This document shows positions 45,932 to 57,795 of a stretch of DNA of 64,000 bases, one piece after another. Within the stretch, counting starts at the first letter, position 1; every line of letters starts with the position of its first letter. The stretch is from assembly GCF_036370855.1 (NCBI RefSeq), contig NC_088111.1, positions 21,673,501 to 21,737,500 on the forward strand. Direction: 5' to 3'. The stretch comes from Dromaius novaehollandiae (lineage: Eukaryota > Chordata > Aves > Casuariiformes > Dromaiidae). Made by a program: the position numbers and the translations under genes. The notes under the pieces were generated by a model. It saw only the letters and a program-made list of their open reading frames with translations, did no database searches and was not told the origin of the DNA.

Positions 45932-46010
45932 GATTTTTATACAAACTTTCTCAGTGCGAAGAACGGAAAGCTTCTTAGTCTGGGAGCTGAACCACCTTTG
46001 CTGTTTCTAT
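45932..46010 (+). pseudogene. J-alpha pseudogene (most 3')
   Basis: Nonamer-like gatttttat (45932-45940), then KNGKLLSLGAEPPLLFL followed by a stop, with no donor. Strongly decayed. Confidence 0.5.
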
Positions 46011-47313
46011 AATAATACTGATCAGCTTCGCGTGTGGGCAGGGCCTAAGAAAACATTAATCTAAGCTCTGAAACCTACACAGTAATCCTTTGTAAGTTTA
46101 TAGGTGTGAACCAAAGCTCAGGCTCAAACCTGTGATTGAGAAGTGCAACTGAAAAATGCAGCCAGGGATTGCTCAGAGCCTCAAATATACATGTTGGCTG
46201 CACTATGTCTTTAATCATGTTTTATTTATTTACCATTAGAGTATTGCAATACAGATAACATTTTATCATTGTGCATGAACAAAACTTTGGGAAAACACCT
46301 TCCTGAAGAATCAGAAGATTTTGAGAGTTGGACAAGAAGAAATGCATGCCTGGGGTACATGTTTACCAAATCGAATGTGCAAAAAAGTTTAACCACAGGT
46401 AGTATTTTGATAAGTGTGGAAAATCCTAGTCTAACTGACTTGCAAGCAGAATTTGAACCCAGAAAACAGATATCAAAACCACATGTGTTAGATTTGCAGC
46501 CTTTAGTAACAAAACCCCTCTTTTGCAGGGCAAAATTTAGCAGTCTCCTTCCCCCCCCCCCCCGCCCAGCCCTGCCACACATACTACGCTCTAAGGTGTC
46601 AGAATATAGTGAAAGCTTTATTTGTTTAATCTTTCTTTCCCCGAAAGGAAGCATGTGTTGCTACTTTGTAATCGTTTTCCTTGCTTTTTCCTGTAAGAAC
46701 ACAGTTAGCTAGACTGGTAGTAAATGTGGACATCTCTAAGACTTCGTACTCAATCTACTGTCCTTCAATATTGGAGGAAGTGGGAATTTGAATGTCAATG
46801 ATGGATTTAATAACACATTTGTGGAACAGAGAAAGGCAAGAGTGATGTCAGTGTTCTTCAGTAGCCCCATGCTGCTCAGTCCTTTCTAGATACATGATTT
46901 CTCAAGTCAGTGAAGCAAGAGTGCTCTCTCTGCCTGTGTCATCTAGGACCCTAAATTCTTTCAGGTCAAGAGCCAATAAGAATCCCAGGTTGCATGGTAG
47001 AGGTGAATGATATGCTACAGAGAGGAATGAAGAAGTCACATATGGGCATCTAGTATTTGGATGCTTGACTAAGTGTCATTTGAGATGCTCTAGGGATTCT
47101 GCCTCACCATCACCTGTGGCTCCAGCACAAATTTTTGCTGATCCACTGTGAAAGCCTTTGTTCTCTAAAAGTGTCTTAGCACAAGATGCCTATGATCAGG
47201 CAACTTCCCACTGAGATCATGGAGTAACCTCCATACTTCAAGTGTCTGTAAATTAAGATTGAAGGAACTACAACTGTGAACTGTCATCTCTCTCTTCTCT
47301 TCTCCCCTTCCAG
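46011..47313. other. Last J-alpha to C-alpha intron part
   Basis: No further J seen. Includes a C-tract at 46549-46563; the overlapping frames at 46226-46712 have no domain. Confidence 0.5.
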
Positions 47314-49931
47314 ATGTTACTCCATCTCCTTCAGTCTACAGGCTGACCTCTAAAGATGATGAAAGTTTGGAAATGTGCCTTATCACAGATTACTCCCCTG
47401 AAAGGCTTGCACCTAATATGAATGCAGGGAAGACAGATGCTGTTGTGGAGGTGCTAACATCTGAGAACAAACAGGAAGCAAGCTACTTGTCAACCTACTG
47501 GGCCAAGAAAAATGAAATGCAGTGCAGCACAAAGCACAAGGGATTTAGAGAGCTGGAAGGCAAGGATCCTGAAAGTGGTAATGTCATTGTGATATGTGTG
47601 CATGGGGCTAGGGATGATCTGGTCTCTGTGCGATTAGTATGAGCAAGACTTGAGCAAGTCCCACAAGCTCTGCAGGCAATCCTGAACTATGTTCCCTCAT
47701 GGAGGAGGAACGGTGTCCTGTTGCTTCTAAAAGGTTTTCTTTTACCCTCTTCCTCAGTGGAAACAAGACTAAGGATCAGTAGACTGGTACAGTCACAGGA
47801 GAGAGATCTCAAAATCACACTGTGGAGGATATAAAACTTGAATTGGCTTTGTTTGATGCAATGCTAGTGCTTGATTAGATCTTATCATAGGCTTGCCCAG
47901 AAAATAGCAGAAATGAGTGTTTATGGGAAGCGGTAATGGCCGGAGACTCTAACCCAACCCGTCTAAGTAGAGACGTCTTTATGAACTTCTGACAAAGTTT
48001 GTTACTAATACTAATTAACTTTGTTGTTACTATCTGCAGGTGCCAGCACTGTTTGTGTAACAGGGGTGTCTCAACACTTCAGGACAGGTACGAACAAAGC
48101 ATTTTAAGTGTAAAGCTTGGCCTGCTTAGACCTCAGCCTTCCTATTTTGGCTAATGTTCTCTTGCCCTGCCTGTTTGCAGAATTCCTGTTGCAGCAAAAG
48201 GAGCAGACTGAATTTCCAAATGAGTAGCACAGGATTTAAACATCAAGTCTGGAAGTCATTTGGTTTAATGTGGACTTCCAGATCTGAGCTGGCCATTTTA
48301 TGTGACCACTGTAGTCAATGGACATATATTCTAGCTAGGTCTTACCAAATAACCATTCCCTACCCTATAAGCTTCTGTAAAATGATTTCAGCTACAGATT
48401 TAAGACAGCTTTAGTGAATGTCTGTATTTCAGACTTCAAAGGAGCTGTTTTTATTTTCAGGTGCATAAACACCTAATGAACCAAAAGATAAGCAGGTGGT
48501 TTCTACTGTGTGTGCTCAGAAGCAATGTTGCAATAAAGACGAGGTGTATCTGAGCAAGCTCTAATTCAGCTTATTGTGGCTATTTGCATATATTAGCAGG
48601 TGCTGAAGCCCAAGCAATTGCAGTTCCTGCTAGTTCAAAGCAGCTGGGCCTGCCTAAGTATTAGCCCTGTCTGCAGACTAGCTGTACTTCTGCAAACCTG
48701 AGGCCTTGCTGAAAAGAAACCACACAGCCAAATATTTCCAAAATACCACTTCAGAAAAACACTCATCACTAAACTTCACTGACTCAACCAATCATTTCAG
48801 AGGGAGATTTTCAAAGCTATACATAAAGTTGTTGGTTTTTTTTTTTTTTTTTTTTTTTGGTACTGACTCTCCACTTCCCAAATACAGATCAATGTATGTT
48901 GGGGTGAAAATAGTTTTGTAATGTAGACAAACATAACATCCAAACAGACTTTGTTTTCTGAACAAAATTTGCATTGCTTTCCCCCTGTCCCTCTTAAAGA
49001 AATATATGGGGAAATGGAGGAGGGACTCTTCCAGCAACCTGGTTTCACAGCACACTGCTTTTAGCAATAGCTAGATGATTGGCATACTTTCCTATTGGAA
49101 AATCAAATAGTTATTGGATGAAAATATGGCCTTTGAGACATGAATGGGAAGAAAAGAAAGTGTTCCACTGAGACAGTCCTGCTCACTGTCTCTTTACCTA
49201 TTCTAATAGCTAATTCTATCATACAGAGTGGAATAGCTTCATTAAAAAGCACTATTAAGTCTGCCTGGAAGTTAGAAAGTCTCTGTTCTCTGGTGACTTT
49301 CATTCTCTATTTCTTTTACAGATGAGAAGCTGAACCTGCTGTCATTCTCACAACTGGGCCTGAAAATAATTTTAATGAAAGGAATAATTTTTAATGTACT
49401 GATGACAACACTTCTGTGGAAAAAAAAAGTGAGTGTTCATGTAGGGCAGTAAAGCCTCTGACAGAAAATGTTTGGATCAATGCATTAGCTATGAGTGAGC
49501 CTCCTCTCTGTAATAGCTGTTTATGCAGTCTGTCCATGGACCATTTATCTACCATTAATTCAGTCTCTCCACTCCTTTGCAGATCTTTACTTGGCTATGT
49601 AATTCTTTTCCCCACCTCCAACTGTATTTCTATTTATCCTTCTTTATCTGCATGCAAATTTAACTTTTTTTTATTTCTAGGTATATATCTGTCCTATTTC
49701 TACTTCCTCCCTTGTCTGCCCCCATCCATCAGATTCATTCCCCGATCAGTCTCCAGCCAGGAAAGTTTGATGCTCATTGGCTTTAAGACCTCACACCTAA
49801 TATGTTAGTTTTGGCCCAGTGTCCTGTTCTCCTCTTTCTATTGCCTAGACACATCCAGTCTATGATTATTTAGCTATGACTGTAACCCAAATCATGGTTT
49901 AACAAAATGTTACTTTTTGTTTCAGGAATGA
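47314..49931 (+). CDS. TRAC: TCR alpha constant region (C-alpha), coding exons
   Basis: Constant region of the TCR alpha chain, which pairs with beta and assembles with CD3. Exon 1 (47314-47577, 264 bp) is the short Ig-like domain, beginning DVTPSPSVYRLTSKDDESLE with cysteines in EMCLITDYSP and EMQCSTKH. Exon 2 (48040-48087, 48 bp) is the hinge with the interchain Cys in STVCVTG. Exon 3 (49322-49428) carries the membrane helix LGLKIILMKGIIFNVLM, with Lys where most C-alpha have Arg, plus the conserved second Lys. Exon 3 ends LLWKKK after nine A at donor gtgagt with no stop; exon 4 begins gaa tga at 49926, giving a final Glu and stop. Introns 1-2 are phase 1 and the last is phase 0. The NVLMTTLLW tail matches C-alpha (NLLMTLRLW in human), which separates it from C-delta. 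Confidence 0.96.
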
Positions 49932-50481
49932 AAGTAACCAGACAGCACAGACGTGAAATACCAAAAAAGTCTGCTGAGGTAGCTTTGCAGGAGCATCATG
50001 TGCAAGAAGTAACAAATGAATTTCTGTTGCAACAGATATCACTTGCTGTTTCTGTATATCATGCCAGCCATTATATGCTAAGTTGCTTTATTTGTACTAT
50101 TACAAAGCTACTCAAAAATAAGCTTAAACTCTCAGAATTCTGCTCTCCCACATACCCGAATCATTTAGCATGGCAATTTTTCATGAAGCACAGATAGCTA
50201 TTAATTATAGATTGTCAAACATCCCTGCTACTTGCATTAAAATGACCTGTACAATTTCTGCTTGGGGGAATGTTGTTGAAAGCTGCAAACTAAATATCTC
50301 CTGAGTGTAAATATTTCATATTTTGACAGCTTTCATGTATGCATACCTTAGGGTGGACACTTCCTGCCCTGCTCTGCCATCCCCATCTCAGTTGCAACTG
50401 AAAAACTGAAAAACAAAGGAAGTCTCATTCAGCGTGCTGTGCATTGTGCCTTGCTGTCTTTTGCTAGATCAGAGCAGGGTA

Positions 50482-50528
<47 letters not shown>

Positions 50529-50970
50529 AAGAGATATGCTGCTAGATCTCCCAGAAGTCCTGAACTTTGTGAAATTCTCGCTTCATTATCATAGAAAAAA
50601 AAGTGCTCTTTAATATTTTTTTAATCTGTTCTTCCTTAACATTTCCAGAATTTCTACCAGCTTAATATTTTGCTTTGTGTTTACTACAAATACAGACTAC
50701 TTTTGTTCTTGTTTAGGTCTAATAACCTTAGATTTCCTAGTAAGTTTTTTTTAACCATTACATAAAACAATACTGAAATATTTACCTCTTCATGTGTGTG
50801 CGCGCGCGTGTGTGTGTGCTCTGTAGAAATAATGCATTCATGTGAAATTTGCATGCTGCTAAGTCTTGAATTGTACTGCCAATCACTCTGATGTACTGAC
50901 ATTTCTTCAAGCCTTTGGCAGCTGTTAAACAATTCTTATCAATTTTATTAAACTTGCTTGTCTTTTGTAT
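49932..50970 (+). other. TRAC: C-alpha 3' untranslated exon
   Basis: Follows the stop at 49929-49931. Contains a roughly 40-bp poly-T (50484-50525), a tg/cg repeat (50796-50819) and a possible poly(A) signal attaaa at 50947-50952. The 3' end is inferred from that signal. Confidence 0.5.
50484..50525 (+). repeat. Poly-T tract (about 42 bp)
   Basis: Uninterrupted T run within the presumed C-alpha 3' untranslated exon. Confidence 0.95.
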
Positions 50971-52730
50971 ATTTCATTTGAGGAACTTGTTTTACCCTTC
51001 AGATGAGCTTTAGAAGTGATCTTGGCCTTTGAGATGAAGAAGGGAAGGGGTATCAGGAGGGACAGAATATAACTTTTTCTTCAATCTGACTTGTCCACAG
51101 GGCACCGTTTGTGATGACTGGCTTGCTCCACTGTGGGGGAATGGCTACAAACTTTTTCTCCCTAAGTCAGACATGCTTTCTGACTGGATGCAGTGGCGGG
51201 GAGGATAGCTTGGCTGGCTTGGAGGGAGGGAGAACGGAGGAAAGCATGTCTCCCCCAGGAGTGGAACCAGTGCTAAGTGAAAGAAAGGATGAAACATGCC
51301 TTGATCACACTGAGAGGAAGAGATCCAGGTTCTTAAAGGCAGATGTCTAGTGCTGTGGGGGATATAGTAGCCTGTCGTGTCCTGCCTCTAACTGTCCCCC
51401 ACTCACAAGCTTCACTGGGGTACAAGGTGCCTGGTTTGTATTAATAATACCAAATTGACTGGCCTGTGTCTCAAGCTTCAGCCTGTCATTGGGAAAATGA
51501 GAAAGGCATTTTCTCCTTTTGCGATAACTGTTTCTATCTTCTTCTGAAGTATCAGAGACTTCCATGGAGGGAGAGATGAGAAGGGTGTTCTGAGGGAAAC
51601 ATACTCTCTCAGCAAGACTCAAACCTCATTTGTACCTTCATGCCAGTGCCCAAAATAAGTGGCAGGGAACAACTCATCAGACTGGTAGGGATGTTTCTCT
51701 TTCACAGGCTATTTCTCACCCTTCTGAATTCACAGCCATTGCAAGGGTCTCTGATTTTGGAAAGGCTCATGCTTCAAATGCTTTTAATCAAAATCCCTGG
51801 TGCTTCATGTGGAAGGGTTTCTCTGTGCACAGCTATTGCAGTGCATGCCAAGATCCCTATCATAAGATATGAGTCCACAGTGCTGAACAGCAAAACATCA
51901 AAATCTCCCTGATCTTGTATCATGCTGTTGCCACCTGACCACTGAATAGGTGGCCTGTCACAGAGTGACAGAGAGTTACTGTCCCATTCTGCTCAGGAAC
52001 AATTTCGAATTTTCCAGAGAGTTACTGTCCCGTTATGCTCAGGAACAATTTCGAATTTTCCAGATATACTGCTCTCATTAGCTTAGCACAGACTATTTGG
52101 ATTAGTTTAGCACAGATACTGAGGGATTCATTCTCCTACCCCTTTCTTGGCAGAACAGCCAGTCTCATTTTTCCCTAGCCATAGAAAGCCCATGGGTATT
52201 TAAACTCCTCGATTCAAGTTAGCAGATGCTCTTGAAGCTTCAACTTTTTCGTCATTAGGGCTGCTGTATCACAAAGAAAGAGAGCTCGATGCAGCTGTCT
52301 AGACCATTTTTGAGTTACAAGGCACTATCAGTCCCACTTTCACACATTCCCAACTGATTAACCTTGCTTTAAAAACTTCAGGGATGTGCAAGAGCAGTTT
52401 CCACACTCCCTTACCTTTTGCAACATCTTTTTAATTATTATCCATGCTAAATCTTTCGTGTTGTACTTCAAACCCACTCCTGGCTGCAGAGCCAAGGAGG
52501 ACTGTTTGCTGCCTGCCTCTGTTTACATGTCTCAATCTTTTTTCCTCCAGGGTAAATGCCCCCAACTGTAAGATTGGTTGAGTGAGGGGATGAGCACATA
52601 CAGGAAGTTAAATGTGTTGATAGAAATGAGTTAGCATGTGATCTGCAAGACACAGAATTTGTAGGTCTAGTTTGAAGATACTTTCAGATATTGGGGTTTC
52701 GATCTGTCACCAACTTCATCTGTGACCCCA
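50971..52730. other. C-alpha downstream region
   Basis: No gene recognised. Holds a 46-bp tandem duplication at 51969-52060. Confidence 0.5.
51969..52060 (+). repeat. 46-bp tandem duplication
   Basis: Two adjacent 46-bp copies beginning cagagagttactgtccc, differing at two bases (cattct against cgttat). A second, shorter near-duplication (ttag.ttagcacaga) follows at about 52079-52120. Confidence 0.92.
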
Positions 52731-52955
52731 TTGTCCCTTTGTGCTTTCTTGTTTATTTCAAAAGAGAGAAAAACCGCAGTGGAAAATAAGGGCAGGAAAA
52801 AATAAAGTAGGACAGGAAGTAGAATGGGGCTCATGGCGCAGGCGGTAAAGGGAAAAGTATGCATAACAAGTTCCATGATGACACAACCGAGATCTGGGTC
52901 ATCTTGTTACCCTAAGCCTTATCGCAGAAACCGCTTCCTCCGGAAAGTGGTGCAC
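52731..52955 (+). promoter_or_regulatory. Candidate TCR-alpha enhancer
   Basis: Between C-alpha and DAD1, where the alpha enhancer lies in mammals. In about 220 bp: TCF/LEF cctttgt (52736-52742), Runx aaccgca (52772-52778), Ets acaggaagt (52812-52820), CRE-like tgatgaca (52876-52883), Runx/Ets composite aaaccgcttcctccggaaag (52928-52947). CREB, TCF/LEF, Runx and Ets-1 are the known factors of the mammalian alpha enhancer. The assignment rests on motifs and position; function is inferred. Confidence 0.55.
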
Positions 52956-55310
52956 AAAAATACAAGGTAGAGGGAGGAGGGCTGGTATGACACGTGGCAG
53001 GGAGGCAGAAAAGCATGTGGGAGAAGAGAGTAGACATTAGACCACAAGCCAAAGTGGAACAGGGCTAAACACCCTCCCTTCCTGCCCTCTCACCACAGCC
53101 TAATCTTGGGCGGAGGGAGTTGTTGTGGGCAGAACAGGAAAGACTGAACCATGTTTAGCATAGGTGGGGGGAAAGGAGGGTAGAAGAGAAATTGAAGACA
53201 GTGTTGGGTGGCAGGGAAGAAGAATTTAGTGGCATATAATATTTCTGCATTTGCTGATAGGAAAATCCTCCTACTTCTCCCTAGTCAAAAGAGAAAGGAA
53301 GAAAAAGCAGCATGACAGACAGTCATCTCTCATACTGGCAGGGAAAATGTTGCCATGGCCATCCTGTCCACCTGTCCCGTATGCCAGTTCCGGCCCCCTA
53401 ACTATGGGTTGGAGATGAATTTGCATTTTTTGTAGCAGCTCTGTTGGAGAAAACACCCTGCCCTGCCTCTGTTACCCCTTATTAAACACGGCTTTGTCCA
53501 AGAAACAACATTTTGCCCTCTTCTGCATGATGAACAGGGACCCTAATGTGGTTGTTCTAAGGAGCAGAGTCTGAAGATCCCTATAGATTTGTTGAAGCTC
53601 ATTCAGGTGTGGAAGAAGTTCTAATAAGACCTGAAATCTTGGGCTGAGGTTATGGCAACCAGAGGCACTGAAAGTCAGTTAAAATCAGAAAAAACAAAAC
53701 CAAAAACATTCAGAAAATACTTAATTCTTTTTTTTCACATGCTTCTGTGCAGTTTTGATAAGTGGCCACAGGGAGGCCTAGCCTCTAAGGTTCTCTCTAA
53801 AGCAAAAGGGTGGGGTAGACTGAGCTAGACAAACCCACAAGGAGGCACTCACAGCTTATAAACAGCAGCAGGAGGAATGGCAAAGGGGAGACCCTGAATG
53901 TGTTCCCCCTCCTCCTGTGAACATGTTAGCTCTGTCTGTCACCAGCCTGGCTCATGGAGGGCTCTTCTTATTAGGAAAGAAAGTTCAGTAGCTCATTTAC
54001 TGTCCCTGCATGCTGTTCAGTCCCATCCCCGCTACCCTCCAGCACCCTGAAATCAGTTCTGAGCTCCTACTTTCATGAACAAATGTTGCTTAATGGCCTG
54101 AGGGAGCTATGAGCTGGCACAAGTTCTCTGTTCCCAGCACAGACCAGGACAGCATCTTTCAAGAAAAGGGAAAGCCCTGTGCCCTCAAACCTTACTCTTC
54201 AGAGCCTGTATTAGGCAAAGGACTGAGAAGCTCCAGGTTTCAAGCTTTTATGGATTTAATGTCTGTGGCACACCCAGAAGTGCTAAAAGGAAGAAAGGTA
54301 GTAAACAAGAGCCATAATCTAGTGCTGAAAAGCTGAAGCTATTGGACCCCACGTTTTATTTTCCAGGTCTCAGCAGATAAGGATTTCTTTGCACCATAAC
54401 CTGAATACACATTTTACCTGTCCAGTATTTCAACTATAGAACAAACTAGACAAGTGTGAACCATGATCAGCACAGCAATTGAGCCTCATACCTTAAAGTA
54501 ACCCAGGCTAACTCTGTGGCCGAAGCTGGGGAGGTTGTAGCTGCGGTTACCCCAGCAGCACATAATATCCCATCCTTTGCCCATAATCTGATCCTTACAG
54601 CGCTCTAATTTTCCTGTCAGGACAAAGATGCAATGGACCTCAATGCAGAAGTCAGCCTTGGCTTGAGAAGGCAAAGGCCAAAAGCCAGAGCCATTGAGTT
54701 TAAGCACTTCATCATGCGTTAGAGAAGAAGGATTTTCAGGAAGGTTTAGTCTGAGGAGCGGCCTTCTTCACAGGGCCAGCTCTAGTGCAGCTCTGCCCAA
54801 GGCACTGACACAGCTTGGCAGCTCTTCTCACCTAAGTTTATAAGCACTTCAGGCTGCAGAAAAGCTATCACTGTGCTAAGGTGGCTGTATCACTACCAGG
54901 TCATAGCGAGGTTGTAAGACCAAGATGGGGCATATGCCTTTGAGGGACATGGGAGAGCCCGGGGGAAGCTGAAGACAGATAACGCTGGGGATGTGCTAAA
55001 GGACCCGCCTTGGCTCTCTTCCATTCATGACAGCTAACCACAGTCTAAAACAAGTCTTCCACAGCTTTGAAACCTGTGGGCATTTTGGCAAGATGTTCTC
55101 CATGAGATAAAAGGGCAGGAAACATGAAGATGAAAAGTGTGACTGACATTTGAGTTTCCATGGCAACTTTTTTCCTGCTTCCCCCTGAGACTGGGACACT
55201 GAAAAAAAGCCTGCTGGGTAGAATGACAGAGAAGGTGGGTGTAAAAGTAGGGAGTCATAACTGAAGGGACCTAGAAAGTCAGGAGAACTTTTTAACCTAT
55301 CAACAACAGG
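52956..55310. other. Enhancer-to-DAD1 interval
   Basis: No gene or known repeat recognised. In mammals this interval carries the TCR-alpha locus control region; I see no second dense motif cluster. Confidence 0.45.
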
Positions 55311-55314
55311 GAAG

Positions 55315-55524
55315 AGACAGCAGTATAATGAAGGGCTTTATTGAAGGAAAGGATTACAGTAACTGGAGTGGGGCAGAAAACCCCTCCTCCATAGGACAGT
55401 CTGTGGGAAAAATCTTTGCTCCTGCTTCCCCTTCTCCCACCAAGGAAGTAGATAAGAGTCTGCTGGGGGAAGAGCACTTCCCAGTGTGAGGCTTTGGCAT
55501 CAGAGCACTAGAGGAATTCAAGAC
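55315..55524 (-). other. DAD1: DAD1 3' untranslated exon
   Basis: On the minus strand a pyrimidine-rich tract ends ttccag at 55525-55530 and the exon begins gtcttgaattcc. A poly(A) signal aataaa lies at 55336-55341 (minus strand). It pairs with a donor after the DAD1 stop, gtactg near 56059-56064. Confidence 0.6.
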
Positions 55525-56084
55525 CTGGAAAGAGAGAAAGATAGCATGAAGAAAGTTTCTGCATAGGGAGAGGAAATACCCAACAATCTCCAATGATCTT
55601 GTGGTCCTTTGCAGCAGTAACAACAGAGTATGATCTCCATTCTCTAGCTTCAAACTCTCCCTGTCCCAAATTTCCTTCGCCCATCTACTGAGAAACTTCA
55701 GGTCTGGACATCAGCCTTACCATGGCCTCCAAACAGGATCCACCCTCACGAACAGAACCCTGAAGTCCCAGCTCCCAAAGCTCCTTTTTCAAAGAAAAAA
55801 GGGAAATTTCTCTTCTCAGAGAGAAATGTGTGTATTTCTTTCAGGTTAAACTATCCTGTAAATGATTAAAACTTGAAAAATATACATACAAAACAAAGAA
55901 GCCCTAAGTCTGAGTCCTAAATCAACCCTGAAGACAATGATTTAACTGCATTTGGCCAAGAGGGAACTGGGAGCTAGGACTCCTGGATTATCTGTCTTTC
56001 TACTCCAAAGTATTAAAGTTGTACGAGCTGAGGCAGCCTGTTCCATGGCCCCATGGGTCAGTACCTCACAGTATCTTCTAGAGC

Positions 56085-57795
56085 TCAGCCAACAAAATTG
56101 ATAACGACAAGATGCAGGATGGTATTGACGAGGAGGAAATCAGCAAATGCCTGCTCCGGTGAAACGCCCTGGAACTCGCCTTTGTTCTGGGGGTTGATCT
56201 GGATCCTGAGGCACACTGTATGTCAGGGAGAGAGAATGAAATGTTAGGGATTAGAAAAGAAAGCCATGGCAGGAAGTGAGACCTTGCTGACACAATCCAT
56301 CACAGCCTGGGTCACTGTTCCACCAGGGTACTACCAAAAAAGATGACTCTACCTTTGTTACAGCATGAGCAGGACACAGGCATGGGAGATGCATGGGGCT
56401 GATATAGGATCAGTTCTCCCAGACCACTACAGTATAAGGGGTGAATGAGTAGGTCCTGATGGGAACAGGCTTACGATGAGATGGCACTGTCATGGAAACA
56501 ACTGTGTGTTAAGTAGGGCAGCGCAGCAACAAGGTAGTTTTGTATGTATTATGAGAGCGCAGCATCCTGAAACAGCTATTGCCAGGGATCGGGGTCACCA
56601 TGGGATGGCTGGTGAGGAACGACACCAACAAGATGCTAACTGGGAGGATTCCTTGACTGCCAGAGAGAAGCAGGGACACTCTGAGGTTGCTAAGAAAACA
56701 CTGGAGTGTGATAAGGGGGCAGGTTTTGTGGCTTGTTTTGGGCAGCACCCAGAAGGTCCATAGCATCTGTGGAACATCCTGCTAAGGAACATGCTGAGGC
56801 TTCTATGATACGTCCTACAGCTGCTAGGCAGTGCCTCATGTTTGCCACGGGACCACAGCCTGGGCATGTTCTGCAGTTGCCAGACTGAGCAGTTGCTAGG
56901 GGACAACCTTTGAGGTTGCTAGGATGCAGAGATCAGCTGGCAGAACTCAATGTTCTAAGGTTACCAAGGAGAATCCGAGGCTGCTACACAGTTGTGAGCT
57001 GTAGAGGTATCTAGAGCTGCTTTTCTGTTTGCTAAAGGGATTTCATGGCTGCTTCGGCAATTCCCTTGTTGTCAGGAAAGGTTTGGGATTGGTAGAATTC
57101 CATAGTTGCTAAAAGGACTCCCTGCTTGCCAGAACAAGTTCTGAAAGTTGCTAAAAAGCTTTTACACAGTTGCTAATGAGATTTCCTGGTTGCCAGAGGA
57201 GGTTTGAGGGCTGCTAAGGTTATTCCCAGGTAGCTAAAAGCATTCGCTGTTTGCCAAAGAAGGTTTGGGGGTCACTAACGGCACTTCACAGTTAGTGGAT
57301 TCCATGGTTGCCAGGGAAGGTTTGGGCATTGCCCAGGGTAGTCCCTAGTTGCCATGCAGATATGGGTTATTTCTAGGGGAATACTCTAGTCGTCAGGGCA
57401 ATATGGGTGCTGTGGTAATTCCACAGTGGCTACAGAAGGTTAGGGCATTAAGCAGAGTATGCAATTGCTAAATGGATTCTATGGTTAGCAGGAAGGGCGC
57501 GCGGGGCGCGGGGGCAAGAGGGCGACTGGCCTGACGCACTGACCGCCGAGGATGAAGCTGCCGACGGCAGAGATGAAACTGCTGAGGAAGGAGTTGAGGG
57601 GAAGGTACCGACGCCGAGGCAGTAGGTGAACTGGAGCACCCCGGCGAGCAGCGCATGCAGCAGGTAGGCGTCCAGCACCTTGAGGCGGCTCGGCGTGCCG
57701 CTACCGTACTCCACCAGGAACCGCTGCACCACCGAGCCGACCAAACCCGCAGCTCCCGTGCTGGAACCGGAGCCAGAGCCCGCCGCACCCGACAT
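56085..57795 (-). CDS. DAD1: DAD1, oligosaccharyltransferase subunit
   Basis: Small ER membrane subunit of the oligosaccharyltransferase that N-glycosylates proteins; loss triggers apoptosis in vertebrate cells. Exon 1 (57795-57544) starts [20 protein letters not shown], a Gly/Ser-rich head longer than in mammals, then [37 protein letters not shown]. After GTFP the frame is lost: the four G at 57598-57601 appear one base short, and adding one position restores [14 protein letters not shown] up to donor gtcagt. Exon 2 (56215-56085) gives [20 protein letters not shown], then [16 protein letters not shown] and INFVG with stop TGA. Two or three membrane helices are expected. Convergent with TRAC, as in other tetrapods. 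The frameshift is either a sequence error (likely for an essential gene) or real damage. Confidence 0.93.
56690..57490 (-). repeat. Degenerate minisatellite, about 60-bp period, in DAD1 intron 1
   Basis: Units alternate gttgctaa/gttgctag with ggttgccag followed by aaggtttggg. The gttgcca..aaggtttggg block recurs near 57068, 57188, 57249 and 57306, at steps of about 60 or 120. Each unit looks like two related halves of about 30 bp. Degeneracy rises towards both ends. Confidence 0.75.

Larger units (their letters stand above)
26598..46010 (+). other. J-alpha array
   Basis: About 30 J segments in one orientation over 19.4 kb, roughly one per 650 bp. Typical unit: nonamer, 12-bp spacer, heptamer, about 60 bp coding with [F/W]GxG, donor one base into a codon. 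Intervals over 300 bp hold nothing else that I recognise except a CR1 tail at 39853, microsatellites and homopolymers. Large empty gaps are 31750-33011, 34381-35550, 36298-37240, 38585-39311, 40267-41028 and 44242-45183. About nine segments have an intact core; the rest are decayed. Confidence 0.93.
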
